From: Candidatus Altimarinota bacterium
GTDB taxonomy: Bacteria > Patescibacteriota > Gracilibacteria > BD1-5 > UBA6164
DNA: 33,600 nucleotides
Assembly: GCA_022565555.1 (NCBI GenBank)
Contig: JAIUMN010000008.1
Coordinates: 1-33,600 of the forward strand
Direction of reading: 5' to 3'
Made by a program: the position numbers and the translations under genes. The stretch's first letter is position 1. Every line of letters begins with the position of its first letter. Shown here piece after piece: positions 28,870 through 33,600 of this stretch. Under the pieces are notes generated by a model. That model had not been told where the DNA came from. It saw only the letters and a list, made by a program, of their open reading frames with translations, and made no database searches.

Positions 28870-29301
28870 TTATTTTTTGAGATCATAAAGCTTAAGTTGC
28901 GCAATAGATTTCATAAGCATATCTTCAGCCTCGATAAACTTCTCCATATCAACCCTATCCTTTGCATGCTTATACTTCTCCATAAGCTCAAGTGCTCTTT
29001 CTTTCGCAGCCGAAGCCTGATCCATATCAACTTCTTCTATATCAATCAACATATCAGAAAGTATTTTTACTTCACTATAGTGAACCTCAAGAACTCATTT
29101 CCCTATTGCAAAATCTTCTCGCTGCTCCATATTATTCTCATCAAGGTATTTAATATAGAGAATACAAGGCTCAAGCGATGTCATCATAGGAGCATGGCTA
29201 TCAAGAAGAGTTATCTCTCATCATGTTGTCATAACAGTTACGGAAAGAGCATGATTATGAGAAAAATTTTCTCCAGAAAATGATAGAACTTTAAGTTTCA
29301 T
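28870..29301 (-). CDS. atpC: F-type ATP synthase subunit epsilon
   Basis: 143 residues. The rotor subunit that couples and regulates F1. The N-terminal beta sandwich has MTTGGEITLLDSHAPMMTSL, the epsilon equivalent of the common T-x-x-G-x-x-G-x-L-x-x-H-A-P motif, where two consecutive TGA codons encode Gly-Gly. The C-terminal helical pair (EVDMDQASAAKERALELMEK) is complete, and a regulatory role by helix extension is possible. It lies 18 bases after atpD and closes the cluster. Confidence 0.9.
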
Positions 29302-29319
29302 AGTGAATTATATTTAAAT

Positions 29320-30711
<1,392 letters not shown>

Positions 30712-30741
30712 AGAAACAAATTTTAAGTTTTAAAGTTTTAG

Positions 30742-31140
30742 TTAAATTTTCTTGTCCATTGCTTTATTACTCAGTTCATCAGCAATACTATTTTGCTCAC
30801 GTGGGATCCAATTATATGTAATCTCAAGACCTTTACTGTGATACTTGATATCCTGAGCAAGCTGCTTGAGATACTCATTTTTTATTTTCCAGTTGCCAGA
30901 GAGCTGTTCAATTACAAGCTTTGAATCCATAGAGAGTTCAATCTGAGTTGCCCCGAGCTCACGTGCTCGTTTGATACCATAGAGTGCTCCTGTATACTCG
31001 GCAACATTATTGGTTGTAATTCCGAGATACTTATATCGTCTCTCAAGAGCTTTTCACTCTTTGTCCGTTATATACACTCCTATACCGGCTTCTCAAGGAT
31101 TCCCTCTACTTCCTCCGTCTGTAAATACTCTCAGTAACAT
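30742..31140 (-). CDS. rnhA: Ribonuclease HI family protein
   Basis: 132 residues. It cleaves RNA in RNA-DNA hybrids. Catalytic residues are visible: Asp in VFTDGGSRGNPG, Glu in TNNVAEYTGAL, Asp in SMDSKLVIEQL and Asp in SIADELSNKAM. The arrangement with R-G-N-P-G and no basic protrusion is that of the short RNase HI type (like Bacillus YpdQ). Two TGA codons are Gly. It is inserted between the ATP synthase gamma side and beta genes, a location I do not know from other bacteria; whether function or chance placed it there is open. Confidence 0.9.
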
Positions 31141-31208
31141 ATTTGTATTTTTATTTGCCTATCAGTCAAACAAAGAAATACTTCTTTACTTGAGATGAGA
31201 GACAAAAA

Positions 31209-31598
31209 TTATTTAATCTCTTTATCTACATATATCCTAATTTCATCCTCATTATCCTGAGCTACATGAAGTGTATCTTCAGATTCATCTTGGATATATT
31301 TTTCTTTTTTATTTTCAGTTTTTTTCTTTTGAGTATAGCTCTGACTTGTATACTTTTCACCTTGGGTGTCAGAAGTAAGGGAAAGATAACATGATCTTCT
31401 CAATATAAGAGTTATAAGAAAAATCAATCACGCGAGTATAAAAAATACCATATTATATATCTCGGGATCGTAGATTGGTATATCTTTCCCAAAACTTAGT
31501 GCAAGTATTGGTATAATAAATCAAGTCAAAAATGCAATAGTAACTACATAAAAGACATAGAGTAATATATTAATAAGAATACGTGCGAGATTTGGCAT
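31209..31598 (-). CDS. Small membrane protein with two helices and acidic tail, unknown
   Basis: 129 residues. Two membrane helices (about 6-36, LINILLYVFYVVTIAFLTGF; and 47-66) are followed by a charged, Lys/Glu-rich cytoplasmic tail ending DNEDEIRIYVDKEIK. Two TGA codons are Gly (LTGF, LAGL). It starts 4 bases after the atpG stop, so it is very probably co-transcribed with the F1 genes. It has no match to AtpI or other ATP synthase accessory subunits that I can recognise, though a comparable assembly role would fit the place. Low confidence in any function. Confidence 0.7.
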
Positions 31599-31602
31599 AA
31601 TA

Positions 31603-32505
31603 TTAATCCTTAAGAGACTCTACTCAGGCAACAATTTCAGATACTTCTTTCGTAATCATCGATTGACGAGCTTTATTATAAGCGAGTGTCAATTGTGAAG
31701 CAATTTTTCCTGCATTATCTTTCGCAGCTTTCATCGCTACCATTCGAGCTGAATGTTCTGAGGCTTTTGATTCCAATAATACATCATACATCATCATATC
31801 AAGTATCATAGGTATAACTTCCGAAGCAATAGCCTCAATACTTGGTTCAATAATATAATCAGTAACGTCTGTTTCAATTTCAGTTATAATGTCTTCATCA
31901 TCAATAATGCTCATAAGATAACTCTTAATTGCAGCTTTATCAATAGGAAGGAACTCTCTTGCTACAGCAACTTGTTTGATAGAGTTTACAAAATGTGAGT
32001 AAAATACTACGATTTTTCCATACTCACCTGTCATAAAGCGTTCATAAAGAAGTTCCGTAAGACGTTTTACAAATCGAGTATCTATATTATCAGTAAAATC
32101 AGGTGAATAATCAGCAATAAGCTGGTTTCCTGTTCTCACTACAAATGAAGTTGCCTTTTTTCCAAGTGTAACATATTCAAATGAATGATCACTATGAGTT
32201 TTTGTATACTCGCTTACCTTTTTCATCACATTTATATTATACCCCCCACAAAGTCCTTTATTAGAAGTAATCATCACTGCAAGTGTCTTCTTACTATCAT
32301 TTGACTGAAAATAAGGGAGCTCTGTGAGAAAGTTCTCAACTCTTCAAAATATCTTCATCATTTCAATAACAAACTCTTTCTTGCTCATAGCAAGATCTTG
32401 GGCTTTTTTCATCTTTACTGTTGAAATAAGCTCCATTGCCTTTGTTATCTTAGCAGTATTTTTAATACTCCCAATTTTTCGTTTTATTTCTTTTGCGTTA
32501 GACAT
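31603..32505 (-). CDS. atpG: F-type ATP synthase subunit gamma
   Basis: 300 residues. The central rotor shaft. [20 protein letters not shown] is the classic start, followed by [20 protein letters not shown]. The Rossmann-like part has [18 protein letters not shown], and the C-terminal helix is [20 protein letters not shown] followed by [20 protein letters not shown]. The ending GVESLKD agrees with the family. The Gly of EIVAGV and one in IFGRVENF are TGA codons. It starts 5 bases after atpA. Confidence 0.95.
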
Positions 32506-32510
32506 AGATA

Positions 32511-33600
32511 TTATTTATAAAGTTCTGCTACCTTTGTAATGACATCCTTAAGCTTTGTTTCTGTTTCTTCAGATATCTCTTTTTTATCTCTAATATCAGA
32601 AATAATTGTTTTTTCATCATCAAGAGCTGCGTAGAGATCTTGTTCAAACTTAAGTACTTTATTTACCTCAATACCATCAAGATATCCTTTTCCTCCAGCA
32701 TAAAGTGCGCATACTTGTTTTGGCACTGGCACAGGACTATTAAGTCCTTGCTTCAAGAGTTCCATCATACGAGCTCCTCTCTCGAGTTGTTTTCGAGTTG
32801 CTTCATCAAGGTCAGATGCAAACTGAGAAAATGCAGCAAGTTCTCTATATTGGGCAAGGTCAAGTTTAAGGGTTCCAGAGTTTTTCTTCATCGCCTTCAT
32901 TTGTGCAGATCATCCGACGCGAGAAACTGAAAGTCCTACAGAAATAGCTGGTTTTTGACCAGAGTTGAAGAGATTCGTATCAAGAAATATCTGCCCATCA
33001 GTAATTGATATCACATTTGTTGGAATATATGCTGAAACATCTCCTGCTTGTGTCTCAATAATAGGAAGTGCTGTCATTGACCCTGAACCCATTTCATCAT
33101 TAAGCTTTGCTGCTCTCTCAAGAAGTCTAGAATGAAGAAAAAATACATCTCCAGGATACGCCTCACGTCCTGGTGGTCTTCTAAGAAGAAGTGACATCTC
33201 ACGGTATGCAGTAGCTTGCTTTGAAAGATCATCATAGATAATAAGTGCGTGTTTTGCATTATACATGAAGTACTCAGCCATAGCACATCCAGCGTATGGA
33301 GCAAGGTATTGCATTGCTGCAGGATCTGAAGCACCGGCTGAAACTACTATAGTGTAATCCATAGCACCTCTTCTTCTGAGATCCTCTACGATACGAGATA
33401 CTTTTCCTTCTTTTTGTCAAACTGCAACATATACACATATTACACCTTGTCCTTTTTGATTTAAAATAGTATCAATTGCTATTTGAGTTTTTCCAACTTG
33501 CCTATCTCCGATAATAAGCTCTCTTTGTCCTCGCCCTATTGGGACAAGAGCATCAATTGCCTTAATACCTGTTTCCATAGGTTCATGAACTGATTTACGA
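32511..33600 (-). CDS. atpA: F-type ATP synthase subunit alpha, C-terminal part
   Basis: About 362 codons, running off the window at 33600; the N-terminal domain is missing. The visible part begins before [20 protein letters not shown] and the Walker [16 protein letters not shown]. Later come [60 protein letters not shown], then [19 protein letters not shown] and SVSRVGGSAQMKAM. The alpha-specific Gln in the P-loop (RQVGKT) separates it from beta. TGA codons are Gly in AVGQKE and RVGGSA. atpH, usually just upstream of atpA, would lie outside the window. Confidence 0.96.

Noticed and set aside
28897-29283. 128-codon plus-strand ORF
   Set aside because: Antisense to atpC and rich in Lys/Ser/Leu without any recognisable pattern.

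Overview
The window reads coherently only if UGA is decoded as glycine (translation table 25). With the standard code almost every gene breaks at TGA, and the breaks fall on family-invariant glycines: the second Gly of GlmS (M-C-G-I), the P-loop of ATP synthase beta (GGAGVGKT), the G2 box of a histidine kinase. TAA and TAG remain stops. Together with the AT-rich sequence, short operons and small proteins, this points to a CPR/Patescibacteria genome of the Absconditabacteria (SR1) or Gracilibacteria (BD1-5) type. I cannot choose between the two from this window.

Layout. 1-703: a Y-family DNA polymerase (-, cut by the window edge), divergent across a 49-bp perfect palindrome from a two-component pair (848-2435, +). 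2505-3263: a secreted fasciclin protein. 3398-9227: a tight plus-strand run of eight genes: PrgI-like, TraC/VirB4-N-like, VirB2-pilin-like, a 2-TM protein, a holin-4-like membrane protein, SecG, a large peptide-binding (SBP5) protein with an inserted Ig-like domain, and a polytopic membrane protein. This looks like a cell-envelope, secretion or pilus block. 9235-15048 (-): a TIM-barrel sugar isomerase-like protein, serS, smpB, an M23 peptidase, a secreted Fn3-like protein and a FemAB-type transferase, with hairpin terminators between units.

15153-22620: an ACT-domain protein, a YigZ/IMPACT protein carrying a pentanucleotide repeat, an NYN-LOTUS nuclease-like protein and an eight-cysteine membrane-anchored protein. 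Then comes a gene-free gap with a possible IS605/TnpB right-end remnant, an apparently transferred SUKH/SMI1 gene almost without UGA codons, two adjacent ankyrin-repeat proteins, and ruvB (-). 22814-23272: ssb. 23312-25141 (-): the Fo genes atpB-atpE-atpF. AtpE is a fused double hairpin with two complete, Na+-type ion-binding sites. 25298-25997: a cyclic-nucleotide-binding protein and a DUF2892 protein. 26051-28810 (-): a membrane-anchored methyltransferase, an HTH protein and glmS. 28870-33600 (-): the F1 genes atpA(partial)-atpG-[2-TM protein]-rnhA-atpD-atpC. The ATP synthase genes are thus split into Fo and F1 clusters, and RNase H and a membrane protein sit inside the F1 cluster; atpH was not found.

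How they fit together: envelope building (glmS, FemAB, M23), secretion (SecG, PrgI/TraC/VirB2 set), ion-driven energy (ATP synthase, probably Na+), DNA upkeep (ruvB, ssb, Y-family polymerase) and interaction or defence-type accessory genes (SUKH, ankyrins, fasciclin, NYN) lie side by side. No tRNA, rRNA, CRISPR array or prophage was recognised.
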